A stretch of DNA of 64,000 nucleotides from JAEUHQ01 sp964538915 (GTDB lineage: Bacteria > Planctomycetota > UBA1135 > UBA2386): assembly GCA_964538915.1 (NCBI GenBank), contig CAZIFB010000002.1:1-64000 (forward strand), in the 5' to 3' direction. Positions 1 through 8,742 of the stretch are shown here, in pieces. The notes under the pieces are model-generated. The model had not been told where the DNA came from. It ran no database searches and worked only from the letters and a program-made list of their open reading frames with translations. Made by a program: the position numbers and the translations under genes. How positions within the stretch are numbered: position 1 is the first letter of the stretch; the number at the start of each line of letters is the position of its first letter.

Positions 1-75
1 CTCCGTCGTTGTTCTTCCAGAACCTGACAACAGGCCACCGCAGGCGGCCTGGCGCTCGCTCTTTCTCTCTTGACG

Positions 76-504
76 TCAGGGGGCCTTATGAGAGTTGGAC
101 GGCCTACCGTAGCGAGTGATCATCTTCTGAGCTAGCTGCCGAGTAAGCGCGCCGTTGATCTCCGGGCTGGCCAACACGAACAGGTCCTCGGCGACGTCAG
201 CCGAGTAACCAACGTCCTCGCGCATCTCCAGAGTGTTCGCCCAAGCACAGACGTCTTGGGCAGTGAGTCCTCCTTCCATGAATCGGTGCAGGACAGCATG
301 CACGTGGGCAGGATGGAGCGTGACCAGATCCTCGTTACATGAGTAGGGGAATGCTGCAACTCGCGCCGCAGCTTCGGTCACTAGCGACCGGCACTCAATG
401 AGGTCCTGCAGCGCTTGCACTCGGTCACTCAACGGCTCATCACGGTCCGTCCAACGTCTTTGACCTTGAGCCGCGAGCGCCGCTGCGGCGCTCGTCGGCT
501 CCAA
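76..504 (-). CDS. hypothetical protein, accessory region
   Basis: I do not recognise this 142-residue protein. It has an Ala-rich N-terminus and looks soluble and mostly helical, with no signal peptide or membrane segment. The best upstream start is TTG at 504 with no convincing ribosome site, so the true start may be further in. It is the last of three leftward genes, 18 bases after the HEPN-like gene's stop. Its codon use is visibly less GC-biased at third positions than in the genes to the right, which fits acquired DNA. No function is assigned. Confidence 0.55.
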   Translation of the reverse strand: MEPTSAAAALAAQGQRRWTDRDEPLSDRVQALQDLIECRSLVTEAAARVAAFPYSCNEDLVTLHPAHVHAVLHRFMEGGLTAQDVCAWANTLEMREDVGYSADVAEDLFVLASPEINGALTRQLAQKMITRYGRPSNSHKAP

Positions 505-522
505 GGTCGTGTTGGGCCGTGC

Positions 523-1317
523 CTACTTGGCACTTTGTATCACCTGCTCCGCCAAGCTGCAGAACACGTTGAGGAAGATCGAAGTGTCCCCTGCTGCCAG
601 AATTGCGCCGTGTGAAAGCTCCTTTTCAGGATGAATGTAATTGCGATAGTCGCGAAGCACGTCGCCGACATCCTTGGCAGACTGCCTGATCCAGGCCAAC
701 TCGTGCGCCACGTCCAGGAAGTCCTTGAGTCCCCACTCCTTCATTACCTTGGTCTTGCCCAGCTTGTCACGAGGCGCCGCCTTTGCGGTATACGCCGGCG
801 CTCGGTCAGGCATGGTGTTGATCCGGGCCAGCAAGATTGCCTCGAGCAAGGCCCCCATCATTACAGTGGCAGCCAGGTGCGAGCCGACCTCGATGCAGCT
901 AATCGTCTCCGTCCATCGGCGGTCCAAGATGTCCCGCATCTTCTGATCACCGATCAGCAAGCCGAAGTTGGGCTTGACTACTGGTGCCGCGCCAACGTGA
1001 AGCATGGCCTTGGTGCGCAACTGCGACAGGCTGCCCTTCAACGCCTTGAGCAAGTCGAGGTACTTCGGTCGGCTACCGTGCTTATCCGACATCTCAAGGA
1101 TCTTGGCGAACACACCATCCACCTCCTGAAGCAGGCTCTCCCCATGGAGCGGTGCCAAGCAAGGACGGTGCGACTTGAACCACGCGTGAGCGGTTGCCTT
1201 GCAGAGCATGCGCTCATCTGCTCGCGCTACTTGACCGGTCTTCGAGATTGACAGTGTCTTTCGAAGGCGTGCAACGGACTCGAGTGACTGCTCAAGAGTG
1301 TCTGTTAGGTCGGCCAT
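523..1317 (-). CDS. HEPN-like domain protein
   Basis: A 264-residue soluble protein. The C-terminal third carries an RDYRNYIH segment, which fits the R-x(4-6)-H signature of HEPN all-alpha domains (Rx6H from the first Arg, Rx3H from the second), preceded by a helical stretch of the type seen in such proteins (LAATVMMGALLEAILLARI). HEPN domains are often RNases in toxin-antitoxin and phage-defence systems, but many are non-catalytic. An in-frame extension to 1467 exists, but it would overlap the upstream gene and is low-complexity, so ATG at 1317 is preferred; it lies 19 bases after the upstream stop. Family membership is inferred from the motif alone. Confidence 0.6.
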   Translation of the reverse strand: MADLTDTLEQSLESVARLRKTLSISKTGQVARADERMLCKATAHAWFKSHRPCLAPLHGESLLQEVDGVFAKILEMSDKHGSRPKYLDLLKALKGSLSQLRTKAMLHVGAAPVVKPNFGLLIGDQKMRDILDRRWTETISCIEVGSHLAATVMMGALLEAILLARINTMPDRAPAYTAKAAPRDKLGKTKVMKEWGLKDFLDVAHELAWIRQSAKDVGDVLRDYRNYIHPEKELSHGAILAAGDTSIFLNVFCSLAEQVIQSAK

Positions 1318-1336
1318 GGACGATGACGCCTGAGCA

Positions 1337-1951
1337 TCACTGCTTCCCGTGACCCGCCCGCCGCTTTCCGGTTGCCCTTGACGGCTTGCTCTTCCCACGC
1401 CCAGATCCCGTTGGCCCCGGCGCAACCCCTCCGTCGGGAAGGACCATCGCAACCAGGTTCTCCCCAACAGAGTTCAGCCGGTACCGACCGCGCTCACCTC
1501 GATCCAAGAGACCGCCAAGGTAGGCATTGACCAACACCTGGGCTGGGCGAGCGGGACGCTTCCGATCCGACTTCCGACAGGCGTCGATCAAGTCGTCCTT
1601 GTCGATGGACTCTTTTCGCTCAGTCGCAGCTGCCTCGAACTGATAGAAGTAGGCGACAGTTGCCGCCAAGTGGTTGTCGCCTTTGGGCGACTTCTTCGCG
1701 ATGAAGGACTTGATATCCGGCGTCGCTCCCCCAGATGGCGTAACGACTTTGGACTCTGCGGCCTTTGTCGGCGTCGCGACAGAGCCGGGCACGGGCGGGG
1801 GAGCGACAGGCGCTGCCGACTCGGCCGGCATCGTCATGCCGAGCTTCTCGCAAGCCCATCGAATGATCCGCCCGCGATCCTTGTGATCGAACGGCTCAAG
1901 AGCAGCGATCACCGATCGAACAGCCTCTAGATCATCAGCCTGCTTGCTCAT
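1337..1951 (-). CDS. hypothetical protein, possible winged-helix C-terminal domain
   Basis: A 204-residue protein with three parts: a helical N-terminal segment (about residues 1-45), a Pro/Ala/Thr-rich linker (45-80) and a globular domain (80-180) followed by a basic Arg/Lys/Gly tail. The globular part has the look of a winged-helix fold: a helix with AYFYQFEAA, a second region DLIDACRKSDRKRP, and a final strand-like segment near LNSVGENLVAMVLP. It is the first gene of the leftward accessory trio and sits directly before the HEPN-like gene, so it may be a partner or regulator of it. That functional link is inference from adjacency only. Confidence 0.6.
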   Translation of the reverse strand: MSKQADDLEAVRSVIAALEPFDHKDRGRIIRWACEKLGMTMPAESAAPVAPPPVPGSVATPTKAAESKVVTPSGGATPDIKSFIAKKSPKGDNHLAATVAYFYQFEAAATERKESIDKDDLIDACRKSDRKRPARPAQVLVNAYLGGLLDRGERGRYRLNSVGENLVAMVLPDGGVAPGPTGSGRGKSKPSRATGKRRAGHGKQ

Positions 1952-2029
1952 GCTTCTTCAATCCTCAATTCGAAGCGACCAAACCTACCGGACTTGCCGC
2001 GCAGAATCACTACAGCACTCACCGGCCAA

Positions 2030-2119
2030 CGAACAGGATCCTATCCGGAGGAAGTCGCGCCATCTGGACGAGGTCTGGCGACGGCGGGTCGCGACTTCGT
2101 CCGGATAGGATCCTGTTCG
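2030..2119. repeat. 30-bp inverted repeat with 30-base spacer
   Basis: Positions 2030-2059 and 2090-2119 are inverted copies of each other over 30 bases with one mismatch, separated by 30 bases. The RNA or single-stranded DNA would form a very stable long hairpin. It lies between the endonuclease-family gene on the right (ending at 2193) and the accessory trio on the left (starting at 1951). It could be a terminator for the gene on the right, the end of a mobile element, or a folded recombination site. There is no T-tract. Confidence 0.85.
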
Positions 2120-2192
2120 ATGGGCAGAACTGCCTAACTCCACATTGGCGACGGTGCTCGCGCGCCCGACCTGTTCCAGCGCTCGTCTTTGT

Positions 2193-2957
2193 TCAGCCGG
2201 TTCCCGCCGTGCGGGGCGAGTGCACTTCGAGTTCCGCGATCAACGGGAGGTGGTCGGACGCGCGGCTCGTGATGGCCGAGCGAATCCGTTCGAGCCGCCC
2301 GACCTCGACGTCGCCGCGCACATACAGCGAGTCGAGGGCGCGCACCGGCGCCCACGCGGGGAAGGTGCGCAGGGGCCGCGCGGGTCCGCGGAAGCCGGCG
2401 GGCACGAGCAGGCGCTTGCCGAGCGTGCCCCAGACGTCGTTGAAGTCGCCGGCGACCACGGCCGGCGTGTGGGCATGCATGGTGTGCAGGTGACGGAACG
2501 CGAGCAGGCGGCGCAGCTGTTCGCGCCGTTCGGCTTCGCCGAGGCCGAGGTGCAGGTTGAAGACGTGAAGCGTGCGTGTGTGACCGTCGGCGATCGGCAG
2601 GCGCAGTTCCGCGTGCAGCACGCTGCGCGCCTTCTTCGTGGGCAGGGTGACGTCGAGGTTCTCCGTCGACGCGATCGGCCAGCGGGACAGGATGGCGTTG
2701 CCGTATTCGCCGCGGCGCGGACCGAAGCGCACGTTCACGAAGTAGCTGCGGTGCACGAATCCGAGGGCGTCGCCGAGAACGTCGACCTGCCGCTCCTGGC
2801 GGTACCAGCGCCCGTTCTGCGCGACCTCCTGCAGCAGGACGACATCGGCCTTCGCACCCGCCAGCACGGAGGCGATGCGGCCGGGGTCGTAGCGCCGGTC
2901 GAGCCCGCCGGTGCACTTGTGCACGTTCCAGCTGACGACGCGCAACGTCAGTGACAA
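2193..2957 (-). CDS. endonuclease/exonuclease/phosphatase family protein (YbhP-like)
   Basis: About 254 residues of the metal-dependent EEP fold (DNase I, exonuclease III, phosphoinositide phosphatases). Visible catalytic elements are SWNVHK at residues 9-14, the metal-binding Glu at 44 (LLQEVAQ), GDFN at 170-173 and SDH at about 234-236, in the order expected. It most resembles the small stand-alone YbhP type. The substrate (nucleic acid or phospholipid) cannot be told. TTG at 2957 is chosen because GGGAGG ends 6 bases upstream; this start overlaps the UreH-like gene by 10 bases, so the two are probably translationally coupled. A later TTG at 2945 is possible. Confidence 0.8.
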   Translation of the reverse strand: MSLTLRVVSWNVHKCTGGLDRRYDPGRIASVLAGAKADVVLLQEVAQNGRWYRQERQVDVLGDALGFVHRSYFVNVRFGPRRGEYGNAILSRWPIASTENLDVTLPTKKARSVLHAELRLPIADGHTRTLHVFNLHLGLGEAERREQLRRLLAFRHLHTMHAHTPAVVAGDFNDVWGTLGKRLLVPAGFRGPARPLRTFPAWAPVRALDSLYVRGDVEVGRLERIRSAITSRASDHLPLIAELEVHSPRTAGTG

Positions 2958-3589
2958 CAACTGCCTCCCTGCAAGTTCACGATGCCGCGCCACACGAGGA
3001 CGGCGGCGGCGAGCAGCATGGCGCCGCGTTGCACGAACGCCATCGCGCGCGGGCCGAACCGCTGCGCGAGGCGCGGAGCCTGGGTCTGCGCGAGAAGCAG
3101 CAGCGGGAGCGAGCCGAGCGCGAAGCCGACCATCGTGCCGCCGCCGGCGAGCGGAGAGCCGGCAACGGCGGCGCCGGCGCACGCGGCCCACAGGAGTCCG
3201 CACGGCAGCAGCGGAGTGAGGAAGCCGAGCACGCCGCCGCGCACCGTCGGGGAGAGCGCGCGTGACCGGCGGAATGCCGCCTGCGACAATGCGCCGAGCC
3301 CGGGGATCTTCAGCACGCCGCGTTCACCGACCAGCGTCATGAACAAGAGGCCGCCAGCCAGCACGAATGCGACCCACGCCGACGGCGCGCCGAGTCCCTT
3401 GCTGCCGAGTGCGGAGCCGACGCTGCCGAGCACTACGCCCAACGCCCCATACGAGAGCGTTCGGCCGAAGTGGTACGAGAGTGCCGCCTTGAACCCACCC
3501 TGGAAGGCCACCGCGAGCGGACCGCACATGCACGCGCAGTGCACCGAGTTGGCGGCGCCGAAAACGAAACTCTCGAGCCAGGGGGTCAT
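2948..3589 (-). CDS. UreH/TauE-like transmembrane protein of the cbb3 locus
   Basis: A 213-residue membrane protein of the sulfite exporter TauE/SafE or urease accessory UreH-like family, with about six hydrophobic segments. Two signatures stand out: HCACMCGP at residues 17-24 and TPLLPCGLLWA near residue 130, the paired Cys-Pro/Gly motifs of this family. The C-terminus ends in a Gly-Ser-Cys-Cys-His tail that could bind copper. Homologues are often found in cbb3 oxidase clusters, where a copper or thiol-redox role in assembly is suspected. It starts 9 bases from the divergent ccoI, so the two share a very compact control region. Confidence 0.75.
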   Translation of the reverse strand: MTPWLESFVFGAANSVHCACMCGPLAVAFQGGFKAALSYHFGRTLSYGALGVVLGSVGSALGSKGLGAPSAWVAFVLAGGLLFMTLVGERGVLKIPGLGALSQAAFRRSRALSPTVRGGVLGFLTPLLPCGLLWAACAGAAVAGSPLAGGGTMVGFALGSLPLLLLAQTQAPRLAQRFGPRAMAFVQRGAMLLAAAVLVWRGIVNLQGGSCCH

Positions 3590-3598
3590 TGCGTTGCC

Positions 3599-6025
3599 GT
3601 GAGACTCGGTCGTCCAGTCTCGGCGACGGAACGTGCGTCGCGCACCCGGAATTCACCGGATGCTGCGACGGAGTCGGGGAAGGGAGCGCGCGGGTGTACG
3701 CACTGCGGCTTACCGGTGCCGGGCGATCGGCGTAGTTCGCCGTTCTGCTGCAACGGCTGCGAAGCGGTGCACGGGCTCCTGCGCAGCGAAGGTCTGCTCC
3801 GCTTCTACGACCTCGGCGGCAGCCGCACCGGCGCGGTCGGCGCGCTCCCGCGCGTGCCGTCGTTCGACTGGTTGCCCGGACTCGAAGCCGCGCAGGGCGA
3901 CGGTCCGGTCGTGCAGATCACGCTCGACGTGCAGGGCATCCGTTGTGCGGCATGCGTCTGGCTCCTGCAGCAGGTGTGGAAGCGGCAGCCCGGCGCGCGC
4001 AGTCTGCGCGTCGACCCGTCGCTCGGCCGCGCGGTGCTGGCGTACGACCGCGACTCCGGCGCGGGGGGAGCGTTCCTCGCGGCGGCGGCGCGTTTCGGCT
4101 ACCCGATGGCGCCCGCGAGCCGGCGCGTCGTGCGCGACACGGGCCTTCTGATCCGCCTCGGCATCTGCGCGGCGCTCGCGATGAACGCGATGATCCTCGC
4201 GGTCAGCTTCTACTTCGGCCTCGACCAGGCCGTCGCCGGTGCGGCCGCCGGCGACGCGGTGCTGCGCACCGTCTTCGGCTGGGTGCTCGCCGGACTCGGC
4301 ACCGCGAGCGTGGTGGTGGGCGGGCCGGTGTTCTTCCGCACGGCGATCGCCGGGCTTCGCGCCGGTGTCGTGCACATGGACCTGCCGATCTCGCTCGGGC
4401 TGCTGCTCGCGTGGGCCGGTTCGTGGTACGGGCAGCTCACGGGCGGCGCGGTGTGGTTCGACACGGTGTCGATCTTCGTCGCGTTCATGCTCGGCGGCCG
4501 GTTCCTGCAGCAGCGCACGCTGGCGAACAGCCGCGACGTCGTGCTCGCCGACGACGGTGCCGAGCACCTGCGCACGCGGCGCATCGCCGACGGCGTCGTC
4601 GACCTCGTGCCGGTGCAGCAGCTTCGCGCGGGCGAACACGTCCTGCTTGCGCCTGGCGATCTCGTGTCGGTGCGCGTGAAGCTGCTCGGCGACGCGCCGT
4701 TCTCCCTCGACTGGATCTCCGGCGAGAGCGAACCGCGTGCGTTCGGGCGCGGCGACGAAGTGCCGGCCGGCGCGTTCCAGGCCGGGCGCAGTCCCGTGCG
4801 CGCCGAAGTGGTCGCCGACTACCTCGGCTCGGGCCTCGCGGAACTGCTAGGCCAGGAGCCGGTCGATCGCGAGGACACGCGGGGCCGGGTGCGCTTCTGG
4901 AACGTGCTCAACCGCTGCTACGCCGCGGGTGTGCTCGCGGCCGCGGCGCTCGGCGCCGGCGTCTGGGCGGCGATCGATCCGAGCCGCGCTCTGCCGGTCG
5001 CGATCTCGGTCCTCGTCATCACGTGTCCTTGCGCGATGGGCATCGCGGTGCCGCTCGCCTTCCATCTCTCGCTCGCGCTGCTGCGCCGCCGCGGCGTGTT
5101 CGTGCGGTCGCGCAGTCTGCTCGACAAGGCGCTGCGTGTGCGCAAGGTCGTCTTCGACAAGACGGGCACCGTGACGTTCGGCGGCCTGCGCGCGACGGCG
5201 GTCGTGGCGGTGCCCGAGTCCGCGCGTGCGGTGCTCGCCACGATGGTCGCATCGAGCAACCACCCGGTGAGCCAGGCGATCCTCGCGACGCTCGAGCATG
5301 CGCCGTTCCGCGGCGACGTGCAGGTCACCGAGGTTCCGGGCGAAGGGCTCGTCGCGCGCCACGACGGCGCGGAGTGGCGGCTCGGCGGTCGCGACTTCTG
5401 CGGTGTCCCGCGGGACGGCGGAGCGCGGCGCGAGTGTGTGTTCGCGCGGAACGGCGAACTCGTCGCGAGCTTCGACCTCGACGAGGACTTCCGGGCCGGC
5501 GCGGCCGACGAGATCGCCCGGCTGCACGAGCGCGGACTCGAAGTGCGGCTGATGTCGGGCGACCGGCCCGAACGCGTACAGCGCGCGGCCGCTGCGCTCG
5601 GCATCGCGCCTGCTCTCGCCGCGGGCGGGATGTCGCCGGCCGACAAGGCCCGCGCGGTGGAAGCGCTCGACGACGACGACGTGATGATGGTCGGCGACGG
5701 CATCAACGATGCGCCCGCGTTCGCCGCGTCGTGGTGCGCGGGAACGCCGGCGATGGACCGTCCCGTGCTGCCGGCGCGCGCCGACTTCTGCTTCCGCGGT
5801 GCGACCGCTGGCGCTGTCGAGGCAGTGTTCGCGACCGCGGCGCTGCACGGGAACGTCGTGCGCACGAACCTCGCGATCGCGCTGCTCTACAACGCGACGA
5901 CGCTCGTGCTGTGCTTCGCCGGAGCGATGACGCCAGGCCTCTGCGCCGTGCTCATGCCCCTCAGCTCCGCGGCGCTCGTGCTCCACACGAGTTCGCGCTT
6001 CGCCCGCGCCAGGAGGCGCCCATGA
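3599..6025 (+). CDS. ccoI: cbb3 oxidase assembly copper P1B-type ATPase
   Basis: An 808-residue P-type ATPase that exports copper for insertion into the binuclear centre of cbb3 oxidase. Domains in order: an N-terminal Cys motif (CTHCG at residue 33, then CCNGC), an HMA-like domain with CAAC near 116, about eight membrane segments, CPC in the membrane at 476, the phosphorylation motif DKTGT at 520 and GDGIND at about 700. The extra N-terminal Cys-rich domain and its place before ccoS and ccoN separate it from copA at 29669. GTG at 3599 is the only reasonable start after the divergent gene. Its stop overlaps the ccoS start (ATGA). Confidence 0.92.
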   Translation: MRLGRPVSATERASRTRNSPDAATESGKGARGCTHCGLPVPGDRRSSPFCCNGCEAVHGLLRSEGLLRFYDLGGSRTGAVGALPRVPSFDWLPGLEAAQGDGPVVQITLDVQGIRCAACVWLLQQVWKRQPGARSLRVDPSLGRAVLAYDRDSGAGGAFLAAAARFGYPMAPASRRVVRDTGLLIRLGICAALAMNAMILAVSFYFGLDQAVAGAAAGDAVLRTVFGWVLAGLGTASVVVGGPVFFRTAIAGLRAGVVHMDLPISLGLLLAWAGSWYGQLTGGAVWFDTVSIFVAFMLGGRFLQQRTLANSRDVVLADDGAEHLRTRRIADGVVDLVPVQQLRAGEHVLLAPGDLVSVRVKLLGDAPFSLDWISGESEPRAFGRGDEVPAGAFQAGRSPVRAEVVADYLGSGLAELLGQEPVDREDTRGRVRFWNVLNRCYAAGVLAAAALGAGVWAAIDPSRALPVAISVLVITCPCAMGIAVPLAFHLSLALLRRRGVFVRSRSLLDKALRVRKVVFDKTGTVTFGGLRATAVVAVPESARAVLATMVASSNHPVSQAILATLEHAPFRGDVQVTEVPGEGLVARHDGAEWRLGGRDFCGVPRDGGARRECVFARNGELVASFDLDEDFRAGAADEIARLHERGLEVRLMSGDRPERVQRAAAALGIAPALAAGGMSPADKARAVEALDDDDVMMVGDGINDAPAFAASWCAGTPAMDRPVLPARADFCFRGATAGAVEAVFATAALHGNVVRTNLAIALLYNATTLVLCFAGAMTPGLCAVLMPLSSAALVLHTSSRFARARRRP

Positions 6026-6207
6026 CCGTCGTCCCCGTCCTGCTGCTCTGCAGCCTCGCACTGGTCGCCGGCGCGATCGTGCTCTTCGTCTTCTCCGCGA
6101 AGCAGGGTGATTGCCACGAGTCCGAACGGCTCTGCCTGATGCCGCTCGAGGACGACGCGGCACCTGCCCGCGACCCCGCTCTTCCCGAATCTCCCGAACC
6201 GAGGTAG
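6022..6207 (+). CDS. ccoS: cbb3 oxidase maturation protein CcoS
   Basis: A 61-residue single-span membrane protein: a hydrophobic helix at about residues 3-26, then a short polar tail with Asp/Glu and Pro. Size, topology and place directly after ccoI are those of CcoS, which is needed for cofactor insertion into cbb3 oxidase. ATG at 6022 overlaps the ccoI stop by 4 bases, and the next gene starts 6 bases after its stop, so all are one transcript. The call rests mainly on context and topology because CcoS is poorly conserved. Confidence 0.85.
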   Translation: MTVVPVLLLCSLALVAGAIVLFVFSAKQGDCHESERLCLMPLEDDAAPARDPALPESPEPR

Positions 6208-6213
6208 TCGCCC

Positions 6214-8562
6214 ATGCAATCCGTCACCGTCACCGAGACCCGCCGCGTCGTGTACGACGACGCCGTCGTGCGGGGCTTCGTCTGGTTCAGCGTCGGCTGG
6301 GGCCTGGTAGGGCTCCTGGTCGGCCTGGTCTGTGCGCTGCAGCTCAGCTTCCCTGCGCTGAACTTCGACCTGCCGTGGCTGACGTTCAGCCGGTTGCGTC
6401 CGCTGCACACGAACGCCGTCATCTTCGCCCTCGTCGGCAACATGATGTTCGCGGGCGTCTACTACAGCAGCCAGCGCCTGCTGAAGACGCGCATGGCGTC
6501 GGACCTGCTCAGCAAGGTCCACCTGTGGGGATGGCAGCTCATCATCCTCGGCGCCGCGCTCACGCTGCCGTTCGGCATCACGCAGAGCAAGGAGTACGCG
6601 GAGCTCGAGTGGTTCCTCGACATCCTCGTCGCGCTGGTGTGGGTCGCGTTCGCGGTGAACTTCTTCTGGACGCTCGCGATCCGCAACGAGAAGAACCTCT
6701 ACGTCTCCATCTGGTTCTACATCTCGACGGTGCTGACGATCGCCGTGCTCTACATCGTCAACAACCTGTCGCTGCCGATCACGGCGACGAAGAGCTACGG
6801 CGTGTTCGCCGGCGCGCAGGACGCGCTGACGCAGTGGTGGTACGGCCACAACGCGGTCGCGTTCTTCCTGACGACGCCGATCCTCGGGATCATGTACTAC
6901 TTCCTCCCGAAGGCCGCCGATCGCCCGGTGTTCAGCTACCGGCTGTCGATCGTGCACTTCTGGGCGCTGGTGTTCATCTACATCTGGGCCGGACCGCACC
7001 ACCTGCTGAACACGGCACTGCCCGATTGGGCGCAGTCGCTCGGCATGCTGTTCAGCCTGATGCTGTGGGCGCCGTCGTGGGGCGGCATGCTCAACGGCTT
7101 GCTCACGCTGCGCGGCGCGTGGGACAAGGTGCGCACCGATCCGGTGCTCAAGTTCTTCGTCGCCGGCGTCACGTTCTACGGCATGGCGACGTTCGAGGGC
7201 CCGCTGCTCTCGATCAAGTCGGTGAGTGCGCTCGGCCACTACACGGACTGGATCATCGGTCACGTGCACAGCGGCGCGCTCGGCTGGAACGGCTTCATGG
7301 CCGCCGGCATGTTCTATTGGCTCGTGCCGAAGCTCTTCGGCACCAAGCTGCACAGCACGAAGCTCGCCGACTTCCACTTCTGGATCGGCATCTTCGGCAT
7401 CCTGCTCTACGTCGTCGCGATGTGGATCTCGGGCATCAGCCAGGGACTCATGTGGCGCGCGGAGACGGCCGACGGCGGTCTCCAGTACACCGACTGGAGC
7501 GCGATCCTGAACAGTCAGCAGCTGATGTACATGGGTCGCAGCATCGGCGGCGGCTTCTACATCGTCGGCTGGCTGCTCATGGTGTGGAACCTCGTCGCGA
7601 CCGCGATGAGCGGCAAGGCCGTGACGGTCGAGACCGAAGTCGCCGTGACGCGCACGGCGCCGCTGCCGGGCGAACCGAGCACCGCGAGCATCCTGGTCAG
7701 CAAGCCGGTGATCGTCTCCGTGCTCGGCATGATCGCCGCGACGATGTTCGCCATGCCGAGCGTCGGTCTGGCGGTGCTCGGCTTCGTGCTGCTCGCCGCG
7801 ATCGTCGCGTTCAGCGGCGGCATGCTCTACCACTCGACCCACAAGGGTCGGCACACCTGGCACGACCTCGTCGAGTCGCGGCCGCTCGCGTTCTCCGTGC
7901 TCACGCTGATCGCGGTGGTGGTCGGCGGGCTGTTCGAACTGCTGCCCGGCCTGATCACCGAGAAGCAGGTGCCGCTCGCGCAGAACGGCGAGATGTGCGT
8001 GAAGCCCTACACCGCGCTCGAACTCGCCGGCCGCGACATCTACGTGCGCGAAGGCTGCTACGTGTGCCACTCGCAGATGATCCGGCCGTTCCGCAGCGAG
8101 CAAGTCCGCTACGGGGCGCCGAGCCGCATCGAGGAGTCGATGTGGGACCACCCGTTCCAGTGGGGCAGCAAGCGCACCGGGCCCGATCTGGCGCGCGTCG
8201 GCACGAAGTACAACGAGGCGTGGCACTGGGACCACATGCAGGACCCGCGCGCGGTCGTGCAGAACTCGATCATGCCGGCCTATCCGTGGACCTACGACGA
8301 CAAGGTCGCGGTCGCGGTCGTCGCGGACAAGATGCGTGTTCTGAAGAAGCTCGGCACGCTCTACACGGACGAGGAGATCGCCGCTGCGACGGTCGACTAC
8401 CGCAAGCAGGCGGACGCGGTCGTGGCGAACCTCGCGACGCAGGGCAAGTCGGGCGCCGATCCGGAGAGCGAGATCGTCGCGTTGATCGCCTACCTGATGC
8501 GGCTCGGGCGCAACCTGGAGCCTGCGGGCAACCAGTCGGCCGCGATCGAAGGAGGGAAGTGA
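6214..8562 (+). CDS. ccoNO: cbb3 cytochrome c oxidase, fused subunits I and II
   Basis: A 782-residue fusion of CcoN and CcoO. Residues 1 to about 480 form the heme-copper oxidase subunit I with some 12 membrane helices; RPLHTNAV near residue 67 and WWYGHNAVAF near 215 carry conserved histidines. After a linker and further helices comes the CcoO part with a membrane anchor (about 558-585) and one c-type heme site, CYVCH at 615-619. The enzyme reduces oxygen to water with high affinity using electrons from cytochrome c. CcoN and CcoO are separate in most proteobacteria; the fusion is known from other phyla. The ccoQ start lies just after its stop. Confidence 0.95.
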   Translation: MQSVTVTETRRVVYDDAVVRGFVWFSVGWGLVGLLVGLVCALQLSFPALNFDLPWLTFSRLRPLHTNAVIFALVGNMMFAGVYYSSQRLLKTRMASDLLSKVHLWGWQLIILGAALTLPFGITQSKEYAELEWFLDILVALVWVAFAVNFFWTLAIRNEKNLYVSIWFYISTVLTIAVLYIVNNLSLPITATKSYGVFAGAQDALTQWWYGHNAVAFFLTTPILGIMYYFLPKAADRPVFSYRLSIVHFWALVFIYIWAGPHHLLNTALPDWAQSLGMLFSLMLWAPSWGGMLNGLLTLRGAWDKVRTDPVLKFFVAGVTFYGMATFEGPLLSIKSVSALGHYTDWIIGHVHSGALGWNGFMAAGMFYWLVPKLFGTKLHSTKLADFHFWIGIFGILLYVVAMWISGISQGLMWRAETADGGLQYTDWSAILNSQQLMYMGRSIGGGFYIVGWLLMVWNLVATAMSGKAVTVETEVAVTRTAPLPGEPSTASILVSKPVIVSVLGMIAATMFAMPSVGLAVLGFVLLAAIVAFSGGMLYHSTHKGRHTWHDLVESRPLAFSVLTLIAVVVGGLFELLPGLITEKQVPLAQNGEMCVKPYTALELAGRDIYVREGCYVCHSQMIRPFRSEQVRYGAPSRIEESMWDHPFQWGSKRTGPDLARVGTKYNEAWHWDHMQDPRAVVQNSIMPAYPWTYDDKVAVAVVADKMRVLKKLGTLYTDEEIAAATVDYRKQADAVVANLATQGKSGADPESEIVALIAYLMRLGRNLEPAGNQSAAIEGGK

Positions 8563-8563
8563 C

Positions 8564-8740
8564 ATGCTCCGCGAGTTCCTGAACTCGGTGTCCTTGTTCG
8601 ACCTGCCCATCCTCGCGATGGGCATCTTCGTCGCGATGTTCTTCGCGGTGCTGCTGCGTGTGAGCCAGCGCTCGCGTCGCAGCGACTACGCCCACATGGC
8701 GTCGCTGCCGCTGCTCGACGACGCCCAGGGGAGGAAGTGA
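8564..8740 (+). CDS. ccoQ: small cbb3 oxidase subunit CcoQ-like
   Basis: A 58-residue protein with one membrane helix at about residues 11-31 followed by a basic stretch (RVSQRSRRSDY) and an acidic-polar tail. Its place between ccoNO and ccoP and its size match CcoQ, which stabilises the CcoN-CcoP interaction. ATG at 8564 comes one base after the ccoNO stop, and an AGGAGGG-like site lies about 6 bases upstream inside ccoNO. The call rests on position and topology. Confidence 0.8.
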   Translation: MLREFLNSVSLFDLPILAMGIFVAMFFAVLLRVSQRSRRSDYAHMASLPLLDDAQGRK

Positions 8741-8742
8741 CC

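Noticed and set aside
2030..2133. Integron attC site
   Set aside because: A GTTAGGC-like heptamer occurs on the minus strand near 2127-2133, but there is no matching inverse core at the other side, no integrase gene, and the arms are too perfect for a typical attC.
5887..8625. A 912-codon open frame antisense to ccoS, ccoNO and ccoQ
   Set aside because: Its translation is Arg/His/Glu-rich low-complexity and mirrors the codon bias of the sense genes; long antisense frames are expected at this GC content.
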